In this document: in pieces, positions 1 through 10,140 of the stretch
Layout: the number at the start of each line of letters is the position of its first letter
How positions within the stretch are numbered: the stretch's first letter is position 1
From: Datisca glomerata
Lineage: Eukaryota > Streptophyta > Magnoliopsida > Cucurbitales > Datiscaceae
Length of the DNA stretch: 64,000 nucleotides
Direction of reading: 5' to 3'
Assembly (NCBI GenBank): GCA_003255025.1
Contig: QANY01009424.1
Span: 248,001-312,000, forward strand
Position numbers and translations under genes: made by a program
Notes under the pieces: model-generated
Told to the model about the DNA's origin: nothing
What the model saw: the letters and a program-made list of their open reading frames with translations, nothing else
Database searches by the model: none

Positions 1-13
1 AAGTAAGCGGAGT

Positions 14-325
14 ATGTTTTCCAACATTAAGAACTGGCTATGCAAAGTTCTTCAAAGATGGAAAGAAAGGCAACTCTCGATGGGAGGTAAGGAGATTCTA
101 ATTAAAACAGTTGCTTGCAATCTATCCCTGCACATGTTATGTCATGTTTTAAATTGTCGTCCTCTTTTTGTGATGAATTTCATACAAGGTAGAATAAAGC
201 TCAGTCCACAAAGGCCGAAAGGCCAAATCCCGAACTCGGGTTTAGCCAATATCTTCACGTTCATTTTTTTCTTGTACTCATCAGATGACATTCAAAAGAA
301 CACGTGGCAGAATCATCGACAGTAA
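14..325 (+). pseudogene. LINE ORF2 fragment, C-terminal side of reverse transcriptase
   Basis: The first 50 or so codons carry the pattern found downstream of the RT palm in plant LINEs: W-K-E-R-Q-L-S-M-G-G-K-E-I-L-I-K, followed by a hydrophobic stretch. A related stretch (L-S-Q-A-G-R-E-I-M-I-K) occurs at about 15,365 in the second LINE of this window, which supports the assignment. After about position 172 the reading frame no longer resembles a LINE and is probably random sequence or an insertion. The original enzyme makes cDNA at a nicked target. This remnant is not functional. Confidence 0.65.
213..240. other. two adjacent small perfect hairpins
   Basis: GGCC-GAAA-GGCC (213-224) and CCCGA-AC-TCGGG (229-240) lie four bases apart, inside the sequence that separates the two LINE blocks. 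Each could fold as a short stem, the first with a GAAA tetraloop. Their function is unknown and they may be chance. Confidence 0.3.
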
Positions 326-532
326 ATTTCTAACATCCACAATGACAATCATTGTACCACCCCACCAGAAACATTGACTTTATGTCATTTTGAATTTGTA
401 ATCAATTGTTTGAGCGTCGTAAAAGACCTTTATGTAGGAATTGAGTCGAGTGTGCCTTCATTCAGAAAATCCATAATACAATTGTTGGACCCTCTAGAGT
501 CATCAAATTCATTGGATTGTGTGGGATAGACT

Positions 533-739
533 GTGTTTCTCGAAATCCAAATGGGGTATAGCTTTAGGTCCCTTCATTGTTTTAACCAAGCTTTACTTGT
601 TAAACGATGGTGGTCAATTCTTAATTCTCCAGATTCTTTAGTTGCCCGCGTTCTCAAGGCTAAGCGTTTTAGAAATTGCTCTTTTTTTTCTGCCAATCGA
701 AAATATGATTATTCATTTTCTTGGCAAAGTAATCGCTAG
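533..739 (+). pseudogene. LINE ORF2 fragment between RT and RNase H
   Basis: This frame reads F-R-S-L-H-C-F-N-Q-A-L-L-V-K-R-W-W, then S-L-V-A-R-V-L-K-A-K and later a F-S-W-Q-S pattern. These are hallmark words of the zinc-knuckle-like region that follows RT in plant LINEs. The frame ends in a stop at 737-739, and about 45 bases later a short RNase H tail can be read. It belongs to the same decayed copy as the block at 14-172. Confidence 0.7.
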
Positions 740-1542
740 GGTACGTAAGGAATTAGTAGTGAAAGGGCTAATTGTATTAGTCGTCATGCTAATTCTGTAG
801 CAGACAAGCTTCTCCGTATTTCCCTATTAGTCGTGGGATTCTGATCCCCTATAGTGGTAGATTTGCTTATTTTGGATTTGGTTTGATGTTTTATTGCTCG
901 TCTAAAAAAATAAAAAAAGTAAAAAAAATGTTATATACATATTTGTAGGAAGCACTTAAATAGACCAGTAACATCAGATGTCGTTGTACGTGAGTTAAGT
1001 TGAATATAAGAGATAACTTAAAAATGTTTGTTATTTATTATTAAGAGGTTAAATCACATTATATTGAATTTGATACATTTCATTATTGTTTTTGTTAACT
1101 ACAATCATATCTTGTCAATTTCTCATTCAAGCATTTGCATGTAACATATATTTTCATTGCTTTTTAATTGTTTCATTGACAGTCAAATAATTAATCAGAT
1201 AATTTATTTACTTTTTATATATAATTAGTTTTATATCTATCCATAACGCGGATGGAAAAGTTGAATTTTCTTGTCCAAGATCAATTACGTGAAAATGTCA
1301 CAATAAATTTGAGGGAAACAAATTTGATATTTATTTGGTTAATTTGAAATTAGCAGCAACATTAACATATAAGTATAGATATTAAACTTAATCTATTGAC
1401 TCGTTGTCTTATCCAAAAGCACAACAAATTTGAGGGAAACCAAATTACAACTATGAAAATTAGAAAGAAATTTATATGCAAGATGGAGCAGCTGGATCAG
1501 CTGCAGAAAGTGCAAAAGAGAAGGTGCGTCATTGGGCACAAT

Positions 1543-1880
1543 TAGAGATGTGCACGGTTTGATTCGGTCCGTGAGTAAGGTATCTTGCAATCGCACCGAA
1601 TTCATCAATTATATGCGACACCGAGCTGAACCAAACAAGTGAGGTATAAGAATCGAACCGAACTGAAGTACGGTTCGGTTCAATTAATTGTAATCGGTTT
1701 GATTTATTAAGGTTTTAATATATATATAATTTTAAAAAATCTCGGTTTGAGTATATTACTTTTCAGAGAAAAACTAACCGACCTAATTTTATGGTTCTTC
1801 AAATTAGTCGAACTGTACATGACCAGTGGAATAAAATTACTATCCGAAACGAGTTCGAATAATCTCTGCACACCCCTAGA
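1543..1880. mobile_element. hAT-like MITE of the CGGTTCGGTT type
   Basis: The left end is TAGAGATGTGCAC and the right end read in reverse is CTAGGGGTGTGCAGAG, giving short imperfect inverted termini. The interior repeats GGTTCGGTT and ACCGAACC words on both strands (for example 1,669-1,681). Plant hAT-derived MITEs often start with a TAGGGGTGTGCA-type terminus. No clear 8-bp target duplication was found, so the call is tentative. Confidence 0.45.
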
Positions 1881-2216
1881 CATAACAAGATTTAATGAGT
1901 ATCAATGATATTGATGCACGTGTAACAAGAAAATGGGATATATATTGAAAGTTTGATGAACCTGAAGATAATAATGTTCAATATCAAAGCATTCCAATCT
2001 CATCTACATCTGCTTCATCTTCTAAGCGTGGCAAGAAGAAAAGACATGTCGTTGGTGTAAAAGGAGATAAATTGGGCATACTTACAAGTTTAGTGAACAA
2101 AGTTGCAATGATGCTTTATAAATGTGAGTTTGTTTCTTCAAAAATTAAAATTTTGTTAATTCCATATTATGAAACATGAGTAAATACAAAATGTTTTTGT
2201 CTATGAAGTTAATGTT

Positions 2217-2279
2217 ATTGCTCGAGAGCACAATCGTGTATTTTTACTACTGAAAATTTTATTGCTCGAGAGCACAATC
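2217..2279. repeat. 44-bp tandem duplication core
   Basis: The 19-mer ATTGCTCGAGAGCACAATC occurs at 2,217-2,235 and again at 2,261-2,279, each followed by a TGTATTTTTA-type stretch. It contains a CTCGAG palindrome. This is a local duplication with no known role. Confidence 0.7.
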
Positions 2280-4598
2280 ATTGTATTTTTATTGTAAATG
2301 AAGTGTTTAATGCATTAATGAAAATGAAAATAGATAATGAATTTATATTCAAAGTCATTGAATTCTTATTATTTAATTTGATAAGTATTGATATATTTTT
2401 TAGATAGATGTCAAATAATGGTGAAGAATGATTTATCTCGATCACACAATTTGAAGACTTATATTAATTTGCAATTATTAATTAAGACTTTATAGTGATC
2501 AATAATTTATGATACATTATCATTATTTTATTTAATTTTTTTCTATTAATAATAGCGTGCAAGAATTAGGTGGTTTTTTATTGGTGTATGGACTAGGAAT
2601 GATTATGGTCATTCCTATATTTGGTTACTAATTTTTTCTATGGAGAAATTCTCATTCTTACCAAGGACCCAAAAATCATCATTCTATTCCTTTTCAGAGT
2701 CCTCATCATTATTCCACGCTATTAAATTCTTATTTAACCCTACTTAAATTCCTAACCCATCATTGTTATCATATATATGGCATTTCAAATTCTTATTTAA
2801 CCCTGCACCGTTAGCAGGTCCTAGCTTGCCATACTCCTCGTGCAATAATCTTTGTTTTTTCAATTTAATTTATTAAAAGCTTATAAAACTTATCTTTTTT
2901 GTTACATGACTATTTAACTAAGTCAATATTTAACTAAAGGAAATTTTATCAACAATTTATATTACATTCCATCGTAAAAGTGTAAACCAAACGTTGGAAT
3001 GAACTTCATTATCATTTATACATTTATTCAGTGGTACAAACCAAACATTAAAATGATTCTGATTCTGATTTTATTTTCATTCTCATTCTAATTATGATTC
3101 TGTGAAATGAACCAAACATCCCCTTAGTGTGAGCACTTTTAGAATATAATGTATACAAATCGGTTAGAGCAATCAAATGACTATAATATGTACAAAATAG
3201 AAAATAGTCGAGAGAGTGATGTTTAGTTCGATCAATATGTGCATATCACTGTGAGAGTATTGTTTGAATGTAGACACAACTGTATTGTATTGGATTAAAG
3301 AAACATATGCAAGTTTACTTTTTTATGTTAGTTGTTTGAATTAAGGGCATAACTTTAGAATAAGTTAATTCAATTTATTTCTTTTCAAATCCATAACATT
3401 TCTAAACAATGATGTTCAAATCCCTTTCATTTTAAATTTATATAATTCTAAACAATAATGCTAATTTAAAATCATTTCATTCATTTCCTTCTGAGATTTA
3501 AAATCACTTTCATCTTAAAATTGGTTTCAAATGAAGCTAAATAGGAAGGATTTTTTTCCCTGAAATTCCTTTTTAGCTAGCCACTTTTATTAAAATATCA
3601 TGCATCATATTTTTTTTTTCATTTTCTGGAATATACTCCTTGTAAGCTGCTAGAAGCTTGGTTTGATCTAAAACAATCTTTTATTGAAAAAAACGTTGTC
3701 AATAATATTTTTTGAAAGAAAGGACTAGAATATAAGTTACACCTTTCTTGTCAATTAGAAGTAATGTTAATTCAACCAGCAACCAAATTTGTTGCTGATC
3801 ATATTCATTTGTTACCCTATTTTTTAGTTCATCAAGCCCCAATATTAATTACCCTAACAAAAGTTGGCATACTACATTGAACCAGCTAAAATTGTACAAC
3901 TTGGTATCAGTTTGCAAACTATCATATTCTGTTTTGGCCATCATACAATAGCACACGAATGATAGGTAACAAATATTTGATTTGATATTGTATAAACTTA
4001 CTTAACTATAATAACAACGATGCACTGACATAGTGCCTCACACCAATATAATGAGATCGTTAGTTTGAAATGTACATGATATCTCTCAAACCTCTGTATA
4101 ATTTGTAAATTTTGACAAAAAAAAGTATAAATTGGACAATATTGTACTAATCAGTTTATCCTGCTGCAGGTTGATAAAAATAGAAAAGATGAACTTACCC
4201 TCAAATAAAGACTTAAAGTTCTTATTAGCCAACTTCATGCTTTAAATCCCATAACTGTACTCTTTCTTGATATCTCTAAAGAAAAGGTTCGACATGACTT
4301 GATTTGATCCAAGGAAGAAGCATAATACTATAGAAAATATCCCACAATTTAGCACAAGATCATGATATATTCAGGTACCAGTACAAATATCAAATTTGCA
4401 ATTTAATTCAAAATATATATGAAATGATCTAATGGATGGGAGTTGAATGAATGATACATGAAATACAATGAACCAAACCCCATTTCCATTTTATAATAAG
4501 CTATTAATTAATTTTATGAATGTATAATACGGATGTGTGCTTTATTATGAAATGTGAGTTCATATGTAAGGGAAACTTATGGTACCGTTTCACTATTA

Positions 4599-4603
4599 TG
4601 TCC
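4599..4603. repeat. target-site duplication of Copia-1, left copy
   Basis: TGTCC directly abuts the left LTR and is repeated exactly at 8,642-8,646 beyond the right LTR. This fixes the element ends at 4,604 and 8,641. Confidence 0.85.
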
Positions 4604-4755
4604 AATAGAAAAGAGTAGAAGAAATGTTGTATTAAATTAACACAAATCTAGATACCATGTGGTATTTAGATCCCAAGAAGAAAAGTAATAAGAGTATTTA
4701 CTAAACTATCCCTAAATTAAAAATTAATAAAGTAAAAATATCACTATATTCAACA
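4604..4755 (-). repeat. Copia-1 3' LTR
   Basis: 152 bp. In element orientation it begins TGTTGAATATAGTG and ends CTTTTCTATT. It is unusual in starting with TG but ending in TATT rather than the canonical CA, yet the exact target duplications support these ends. Confidence 0.85.
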
Positions 4756-4768
4756 CTCCCCCTCAAGT
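4756..4768 (-). other. Copia-1 polypurine tract
   Basis: The minus strand reads TTGAGGGGGAG immediately before the 3' LTR. This is the usual plus-strand primer site for reverse transcription. Confidence 0.8.
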
Positions 4769-5326
4769 TGGCACATAGATGTCCATCATGCCCAACTTGT
4801 GAAGAGTGGACTTAAGTATAGATGGTCCGGCTGGCTTCGTAAGAGCATCAGCAACTTGTTCAGATGAAGGAATAAACTTTGTAAAAATAATTTTAGACCG
4901 AACTTTCTTCTGGATAAAGTGGATGTCAACCTCAATATGTTTGGTCCTCTCATGCAGGACATAATCTGAAGCTAACATGATAGCTGAGTTATTATCACAA
5001 TACAGAGTCGACGGCAGACGGGTAAGGAAATCAGGTTCTCCAAGAATAGAGTGGAGCCAAAGAACCTCACATGCCACCTGAGTTATAGCCCTGTACTTAG
5101 CATCTGCATAAGATCGAAAAACCACAGAATGCTTCTTACTTTTCCAAGAGATGAGATGATTTTCATAAAAAGAATAAAAATCAGATGTAGATATTCTATC
5201 CGTCTTAGACCCAACATTGTCAGTATCAGTAAAGCAAGATATATCAAACGTGTTCTTGGAGTCATAGAAAAGACCAAGACCGGGGAAAAATTTCAAATAC
5301 CTTAAGATACGAAAAACACCATCCAA
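4763..5326 (-). pseudogene. Copia-1 RNase H domain
   Basis: This is an uninterrupted 187-codon frame at the end of the polyprotein. It shows the Copia RNase H pattern: R-Y-L-K near the start, then S-C-F-T-D-T-D (canonical Y-S-D-A-D-W), L-I-S-W-K-S-K-K-H, S-Y-A-D-A-K-Y-R-A (canonical S-T-A-E-A-E-Y), Y-C-D-N-N-S-A-I and R-T-K-H-I-E-V-D-I-H-F. The replacement of the usual glutamate in S-x-A-E by aspartate suggests decay. It removes RNA from RNA-DNA hybrids during reverse transcription. Its 3' end overlaps the polypurine tract, as is normal in this family. Confidence 0.85.
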
Positions 5327-5335
5327 ATGGGAAGT

Positions 5336-5599
5336 TCAGGGAGCATGCATAAACTGACTCACAACAAATGCTAGGTCAGGACGAGTGTTTTTTAGATAAA
5401 TAAGGCTCCTGACCAACCTTTGATAGATACTCGGATCTGTCAATGGTTCACTAGATTCAGCAGAAAGTTTTATGTTCGGATTCAAAGGAGTGGATGCAGG
5501 TCTACATCTTTTCATCCTAGTGTCACTGAGAAGATCAAGGACATACTTCCGCTGAGAGAGAGAAATACCACTCCTGGAACGAACTATCTTAATCCCCAA
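5336..5599 (-). pseudogene. Copia-1 reverse transcriptase, C-terminal part
   Basis: The frame reads G-I-K-I-V-R-S-R-S-G-I-S-L-S-Q-R-K-Y-V-L-D-L-L and later T-P-L-N-P-N, Y-Q-R-L-V-R-S-L-I-Y-L and R-P-D-L-A-F-V-V-S-Q-F-M. This is the standard thumb and connection region of Copia RT. It continues from the catalytic region just upstream after a frame break near 5,600, and is followed by the RNase H frame after a further shift at about 5,330. Confidence 0.85.
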
Positions 5600-6236
5600 A
5601 AAAATTTCAGTCCACCCAGATCCTTGATGTCAAACGCTGAACTGAGATCTTTCATCACCCTAGCAAGGCCTAAAATGTCATCACGTGTTAAGATAATGTC
5701 GTCCATAAAAACTGATAGAATAACACATTATCCCATCAGATTCTGTTTGATAAAGCATGTGTGATTAGAATGGCATCTCAAAAAACCCAATCGAAGGACA
5801 ATCTCACCAAATCAAGCAAACCAAGCTCTTGGAGACTGTTCAACCCATACAACAACTTTCTCAAACGACAAACTTTCCCAAAATACTCACCCTCAGCCTG
5901 AAACCCCGGTGGATGATTCATATAAATCACCTCATCCAAATCACCATTCAAAAAAGCATTCTTGACATCCATCTGATGCAAGGGCTAAGAGTGGGAAGTA
6001 GTAAGAGAGATAATGAGTCGAATAGTAGTAAGTTTAGCAACCAGGGCAAATGTGTCAGTAAAATCTTTGCCTGAAATCTGAGTACAACCTTTGGCTACTA
6101 GCCGAGTTTTGTATCGATTAACCGTACCATCTGTATTATATTTCAAGTTGAACACAACGACAACCAACTGTCTTCTCTCCCTCAGGGAGAGCAACCAAGT
6201 CCCAAGTATAATTATTCTGTATGGTAGTAATCTCAT
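5600..6236 (-). pseudogene. Copia-1 reverse transcriptase palm
   Basis: Several minus frames together cover the RT core. The block at 5,985-6,236 shows R-Y-K-T-R-L-V-A-K-G-C-T-Q. The block at 5,778-5,981 shows M-D-V-K-N-A-F-L-N-G-D-L, carrying the first catalytic aspartate, then Q-A-E-G-E-Y-F-G-K-V-C-R-L and L-L-Y-G-L. The catalytic box at about 5,700 reads F-M-D-D-I-I, a variant of Y-V-D-D that keeps both aspartates. At least two frame breaks and a stop at 5,982-5,984 prevent a continuous product. Confidence 0.85.
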
Positions 6237-6891
6237 CCTGCATAGCGGTCATCCATCGGGATTTTAATTTTGCCTCTCCCACAGATCTAGGAATCATTGT
6301 AGAATCAACCTGACTAATAAACCCCTGAAAATAACTAGACAAAGCATTATTGGTAGAGCAAGATAAGATAAGACGGTCTGGAAGATGACGATCCCTTAGA
6401 GGATATCGCTGAGGGGGAGGAGAGAAGGAGGACTCGGTACCTTCATTCAATGAGGAATCCTGTACAGGAATATGAGAGTGACAACTATACATATGAGTAC
6501 GAGAACCTACAACATGAGGTAAAGTAAAGGAAGAGACAACATGAACATCCATATAAGTAGGGTTAGTAATAGGAACATCCATAGAAGTAGGATCAATGAT
6601 AGGAACATGATGAGGACAATCCTCAACAGGTGAAATATGAGACATACGAACACCAGTCGTGCTAAAGAATGGGGTATCCTCCCAGAAGGTCACATCCAAG
6701 GAGTTAAGAAAATGTTGTGTGGAAGGATCATAACACTGATACCCCTTTGACTTGGAAGAATAACCCATAAAAGCACACTGAATTGACTTGCCATCCAACT
6801 TTGTTTGAGAAGTCTTTATCCTAAACAAAGTAGACGCAACCAAAAACTCTAGGAAGAATGGAAAAAAGAGGCTTTCCAGGATGAAGAACAC
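6136..6891 (-). pseudogene. Copia-1 integrase C-terminus and RT N-terminus
   Basis: The frame begins at the integrase tail, with K-L-D-G-K-S-I-Q-C-A-F-M-G-Y-S-S-K-S-K-G-Y and D-V-T-F-W-E-D, the usual DNA-binding C-terminal words of Copia integrase. A low-complexity linker rich in S, P and H follows, then the RT entry A-K-L-K-S-R-W-M-T-A-M-Q-D-E-I and N-Y-T-W-D-L-V-A-L-P-E-G. The last codons leave the RT frame near 6,160, where a shift moves the true frame into the adjacent block. The conserved words are well preserved. Confidence 0.85.
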
Positions 6892-7404
6892 CTAAAGGAG
6901 TCTTTCCCTCAAGATCCTAATAGGCACCCTATTAATCAAATATGTGGCTGTCAGAACAACCATGTCCTAAAAAGATTGAGGAACACTGATACCTTTATAA
7001 GACATCGGACAAAACCCATAAGATGATGATTCTTTCGCTTAGCTACCCCATTTTGTTAAGGGGTATACGAGCAAGTAAGTTGCTGGAGAACGCCAAGGTT
7101 GGATAAATGAGTGACAAGATCACTAGAAATGTACTCCCCCCATTATCAGACCGAATACCACGCACTACAATATTATACTATCTTCTTATCATGGCAAGAA
7201 ACTGTTTAAGCACATTCGAGATCTTAGACTTTTTCTTAAGTAAATAAACCCAAGTACACCTAGAGAATTCGTCGATAAAAGTAACAAAATAACGATGTCC
7301 AGACATAGAAATAACAAGAAGGGCCCCTATATATCAAAATGAATCAAGTCAAACATAGCAAGTGACCTATGCATGCGAGAAATATAAGGTTTTCGACAAT
7401 ATTT
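6892..7404 (-). pseudogene. Copia-1 integrase catalytic core
   Basis: No single frame spans this part, but translating the minus strand gives V-T-F-I-D-E-F-S-R (first catalytic Asp) at about 7,275, W-V-Y-L-L-K-K-K-S-K, then R-S-D-N-G-G (second catalytic Asp) at about 7,145, and further on Q-N-G-V-A-K-R-K-N in place of the usual Q-N-G-V-A-E-R-K-N. The third acidic residue is therefore lysine in this copy. Several stops are present. In the active element integrase joins cDNA to host DNA and makes a 5-bp staggered cut, which matches the TGTCC duplication. Confidence 0.75.
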
Positions 7405-7833
7405 TTAGAGTTCATAAATCTGACATTTAAAATGAAAATGTCTGTAGTCATAAACTAAAGTTGGAAATGATAAAAAAAGGTACTGAAAGTTGACATGTCC
7501 CAAACGGGCATGCCAAAGGCGTATGCCTTTAGTAGAAAAAGAAACAGGGAAATAAAAAATAGTAGAGGAAGCAGCCTGTAATACTAAATCTGGTGGATGG
7601 AGAGGTGGTGGGTCCCCGAAGTAGTATAGTCCATCTCGCTCATATCCCTTGGAAAAAATACTCCTTGAACTTAGGTCCTGTAGGAAACAACTATCAGCTA
7701 AGAAAATGATAGCACAGTTAAGAGATTTAGCAGGACGGCTAACGAATAAAATGTTCATTGTAAATTTTGGAACATGAAAAACTGAGGAAAAGGGTAAGAT
7801 CAGGTAAAAGTTGTACACTCCCCATACACTCAT
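7405..7833 (-). pseudogene. Copia-1 GAG-pre-integrase region
   Basis: The frame ends with R-L-W-H-A-R-L-G-H-V-N, the conserved histidine-rich start of the Copia GAG-pre-integrase domain, which leads into the integrase zinc finger. Upstream words such as F-H-V-P-K-F-T-M-N-I-L-F-V-S belong to the protease-integrase linker (canonical L-x-V-P-x-x-x-x-N-L-L-S-V). A stop at 7,405 and a shift to the integrase core follow. Confidence 0.8.
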
Positions 7834-7834
7834 A

Positions 7835-8182
7835 TTAATTAGAACCGTATGCCAGATGCATAAAGTTATGAACAGGATCTAAGGGTGTGGATAATAGAGA
7901 CAACTCACCAGTCATATGATCATTAGCACCAGAATCCAAAACCCATTTAGGTTTCTCAAAGTGGACATGAAAAGCAGTGGGAATACTTGAGGCCAAAGAT
8001 GTAGGTGGGGCAGCAAAGTTGTGTCCATTCAGCAGGACACTAGTAACTCTCCCACCGGACAAGAGATAATCTAGATCTGACTTAGTAGTAACAGCAAAAC
8101 CTAAAGATTCAGACATCTCGAATCCAAGAAAGCAACACAAAATGCCAAAAATATGATAGAAAGACAAAGAAAGATTGTTCAC
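7835..8182 (-). pseudogene. Copia-1 protease region
   Basis: The C-terminal half carries W-V-L-D-S-G-A-N-D-H-M-T-G, the active-site loop (D-S-G-A) of the Copia aspartic protease, with the usual downstream L-A-Y-G. The N-terminal part of the frame does not resemble gag and is probably chance or degraded leader. It ends in the same phase as the following block but a stop separates them. The protease would cleave the Gag-Pol polyprotein. Confidence 0.8.
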
Positions 8183-8476
8183 AACCTTCTATATCATGAA
8201 AAAGTCGAAAAAATATGACCAAATTGTGGTTTACAACCACAACAACCCGAAAATCACAGGAAACTCTAGGTTTGATTAGCATACTAGCTAGGGCAACCAA
8301 CCACTTCAAAAAAATGAAGCTGGAAATGAAAAAAAAGTCACTGGAAAAGTCACTGGAGGTGGTAACCAGTGGCCAACGGCCGGCGGTGGTGGATGATGAC
8401 CGAGGTAGGCGGTAGTGGCAGTCAAGGGCAGCAGTAGTGGTGATTGGCTGTTTAGGGTTAGAGTTAGGCTTATATT
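8183..8476 (-). other. Copia-1 leader where gag should be
   Basis: Only about 300 bp lie between the primer binding site and the protease, where a normal element has more than 1 kb of gag. The sequence is GC-richer locally (for example around 8,370-8,400) and contains a short direct repeat of AAAAAGTCACTGG at about 8,334-8,351. No gag motif or CCHC knuckle is visible. Confidence 0.6.
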
Positions 8477-8489
8477 GGCCCTGATACCA
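8477..8489 (-). other. Copia-1 primer binding site (initiator Met-tRNA)
   Basis: The minus strand reads TGGTATCAGGGCC directly next to the 5' LTR. It matches the initiator Met-tRNA 3' end (TGGTATCAGAGC) with one change in the first 12 bases. Confidence 0.85.
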
Positions 8490-8641
8490 AATAGAAAAGA
8501 GTAGAAGAAATGTTGTATTAAGTTAACATAAATCTAGATACAATGTGGTATTTATACCCAAAGAAGAAAAGTGATAAGAGCAATTACTAAACTATCCCTA
8601 AATTAAAAATAAATAAAGTAAAAACATCATTATGTTCAACA
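8490..8641 (-). repeat. Copia-1 5' LTR
   Basis: 152 bp, matching the 3' LTR over its whole length with about 13 substitutions and no indel. It is followed by TGTCC (8,642-8,646), the second copy of the target duplication. Confidence 0.85.
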
Positions 8642-8646
8642 TGTCC

Positions 8647-9294
8647 AATAGTACAAAACAAGAGAAGATAATAGATAGTTTTATTGATAGAAAACTAAGA
8701 AATTTATGAATTTGGAATCAGATGTAGTTTAAAATCAATTTCTCTGAGAATTGAAAAATGGATGGCCATGAATCAAAATCTAAAATTAGATTAATGCATT
8801 TATTGAGTGTCAGGAATCAAAATCTAAAATTAGATTAATGCATTTATTGAGTGTCAGGAATCAAAATAAAGAATCAGATTATGGGAATAAAAATGATTGT
8901 TTATGTGTATTATATCAAGAAATCAGAATCAAAATATATAACATTACTAAAGTCACCTTTAAGAAAAATAAGTATTATTTTATTTAATTAATTATTTTGA
9001 GGGCATACTGGACTTTACATAGTTAAATTTCAAATTACTAAAAAATGTGGAATCGCATTACCACCTATTGGCTAATAATATCATTCCATGCAGTTAAATA
9101 AATCAATTCTGGTCAAAATTATAAGAATCATTTGGAATTGGATTTTAAAATCATAGTAAACAATCAAAATGATAATTTGAAATCAGATTTTGCGGAATCC
9201 CTTTCTACGGGAATCAAGTAAACATGCTATTGATCTTAATGCATGGTTGGAGGTACTACCATATCACCATACGTTGTCCTTCCATACTACATAA
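8647..9294. other. AT-rich interval without a gene
   Basis: Apart from the 44-bp tandem repeat there is no coding signal. Inverted AATC/GATT words suggest an old MITE into which Copia-1 may have inserted, but the opposite terminus was not found. Confidence 0.4.
8771..8868. repeat. 44-bp tandem repeat
   Basis: A 44-base unit beginning AATCAAAATCTAAAATTAG occurs at 8,771-8,814 and identically at 8,815-8,858, followed by a partial third start (AATCAAAATA). The perfect identity suggests a recent slip. The surrounding 8,690-9,230 DNA repeats AATCAGA-type words and ends in GAATCAAGTAAACATGC, resembling plant MITE termini. Confidence 0.85.
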
Positions 9295-10140
9295 AAAATA
9301 CTAACACAGAGAGCACTTAACATTTATACACGTGAGAAAATTTCTCCCGAAGTTTTTTTATGCACAAAAAATGCTACATTAACGTATGTTTTAATTTGTT
9401 ATTTTTCTTTAATATTTTCCATTCATCAAAACACTTACTAAAAAAACATTTAATCAAATTAAGATGCTGACACTACCACAAAAAAGGCTTTGTGTACCTT
9501 TGTATAACCGTTATTTAAAAAACTTAACATGAACGTTATTAAAATCCAAATTTGTAATAATGTCACAAAATAATTCACTAAGATATTGTATTAATAAGCT
9601 TAAAAGCACTTGTAAATAGAAGGAGAAAAAACACCCAAACATACCTAAGAATTAATTGCTATATGCTCAAAATTGCTAACATATATATGAATATATGAAC
9701 CCATTATATCGCGTGTGTATATATACATAACTGCACAGAAAGCAGACAAACATATAATGCATGAAAAGATATAATATTTTGGCACATAGGATCCTAGTAA
9801 AGGTTATGTCAATTTTACATTATATTTTCAAAACAAAGTATTAATTAATTAGTATTTATTTTTTTTCGTAGTACTGTCCAGATCAGATCTTCAATCATGA
9901 ATTTCTATTTAGATATGACAAGGATGACACATTATAGAGAAGTTTCCGTTTAATTAAATATATATATATATATATTACATTATATTTTCAAAACNAATTA
10001 TATCCAATTCTGAATCATAAAAGAGACCAATTTTACAACAAAAGCAACACAATATGCATTTTGATGAGACTTACAAAATGAAATCCACAAAAGAGAGATG
10101 TTTTTTTCTTAGGAAAAGACTAATTCATTGATCTAAAAGC
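9295..10140. repeat. segmental duplication, copy A
   Basis: This block is collinear, in direct orientation, with 20,542-21,275. Shared landmarks include ACACAGAGAG at the start, ATGCACAAAAAATGCTACAT, the TTAATTTGTTATTTTTCTTT run, CCATTATATCGCG, TAGGATCCTA, CTGTCCAGATCAGATCTTC and GACCAATTTTACAACAAAAG. Copy A carries about 140 extra bp near 9,440-9,580, including a CACTA-like end, and local re-duplications of ACATTATATTTTCAAAAC (about 9,816 and 9,977). The one undetermined base of the window is at 9,995. Confidence 0.85.
9471..9580 (+). mobile_element. CACTA-like terminal fragment
   Basis: The insert present only in copy A of the duplication contains CACTACCACAAAAAAGGC, close to the plant CACTA terminus CACTACAAGAAAA. 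No opposite end is seen, so it is either a truncated element or a chance match. Confidence 0.3.

Larger units (their letters stand above)
1..930 (+). mobile_element. 3' part of a degenerate plant LINE (non-LTR retrotransposon)
   Basis: Two translated blocks match the end of plant LINE ORF2: the region after the reverse transcriptase palm (14-172) and the following region (533-739). A possible RNase H tail (R-H-A-N-S-V-A-D-K) lies near 781-812, and an A-rich tail with short interruptions at about 903-929 closes the element. The element enters from the left edge, so its 5' part is outside the window. Between the coding blocks (about 181-530) lies more DNA than the protein alignment needs, roughly 180 bp extra, so a small insertion or strong decay is likely. 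No target duplication can be judged. Confidence 0.75.
931..4598. other. gene-poor AT-rich interval
   Basis: No credible host gene was seen. The interval holds a hAT-like repeat (1,543-1,880), a small tandem duplication (2,217-2,279), and a stretch at about 2,560-3,125 with repeated CATTCTNATT-type words that ends in a CCAAACATCCCCTTAG motif of the kind often seen at plant MITE ends. A short open stretch at about 1,895-2,110 reads like a weathered exon (S-S-T-S-A-S-S-S-K-R-G-K-K-K-R) but has a stop and no recognisable family. Confidence 0.5.
4604..8641 (-). mobile_element. Copia-1: Ty1/Copia LTR retrotransposon, gag-deleted
   Basis: The element has direct LTRs of 152 bp (4,604-4,755 and 8,490-8,641) and a TGTCC duplication on both flanks. 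A primer binding site complementary to initiator Met-tRNA lies inside the right LTR and a polypurine tract inside the left one, so it runs on the minus strand. Domain order from the 5' side is protease, GAG-pre-integrase, integrase, RT and RNase H, the Copia order. Only about 300 bp separate the primer site from the protease, so gag is essentially missing. The 4.04-kb length is short for Copia (usually about 5 kb). Frameshifts and stops break the polyprotein. By eye the LTRs differ at about 13 of 152 sites, so the insertion is not recent. Confidence 0.9.

Noticed and set aside
1895..2110. Possible short exon with a basic S-S-K-R-G-K-K-K-R stretch
   Set aside because: It has an internal stop, no recognisable domain and no splice context that could be confirmed.
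5051..5764. Plus-strand open frames within Copia-1
   Set aside because: They are opposite-strand shadows of the RT and RNase H coding sequence.
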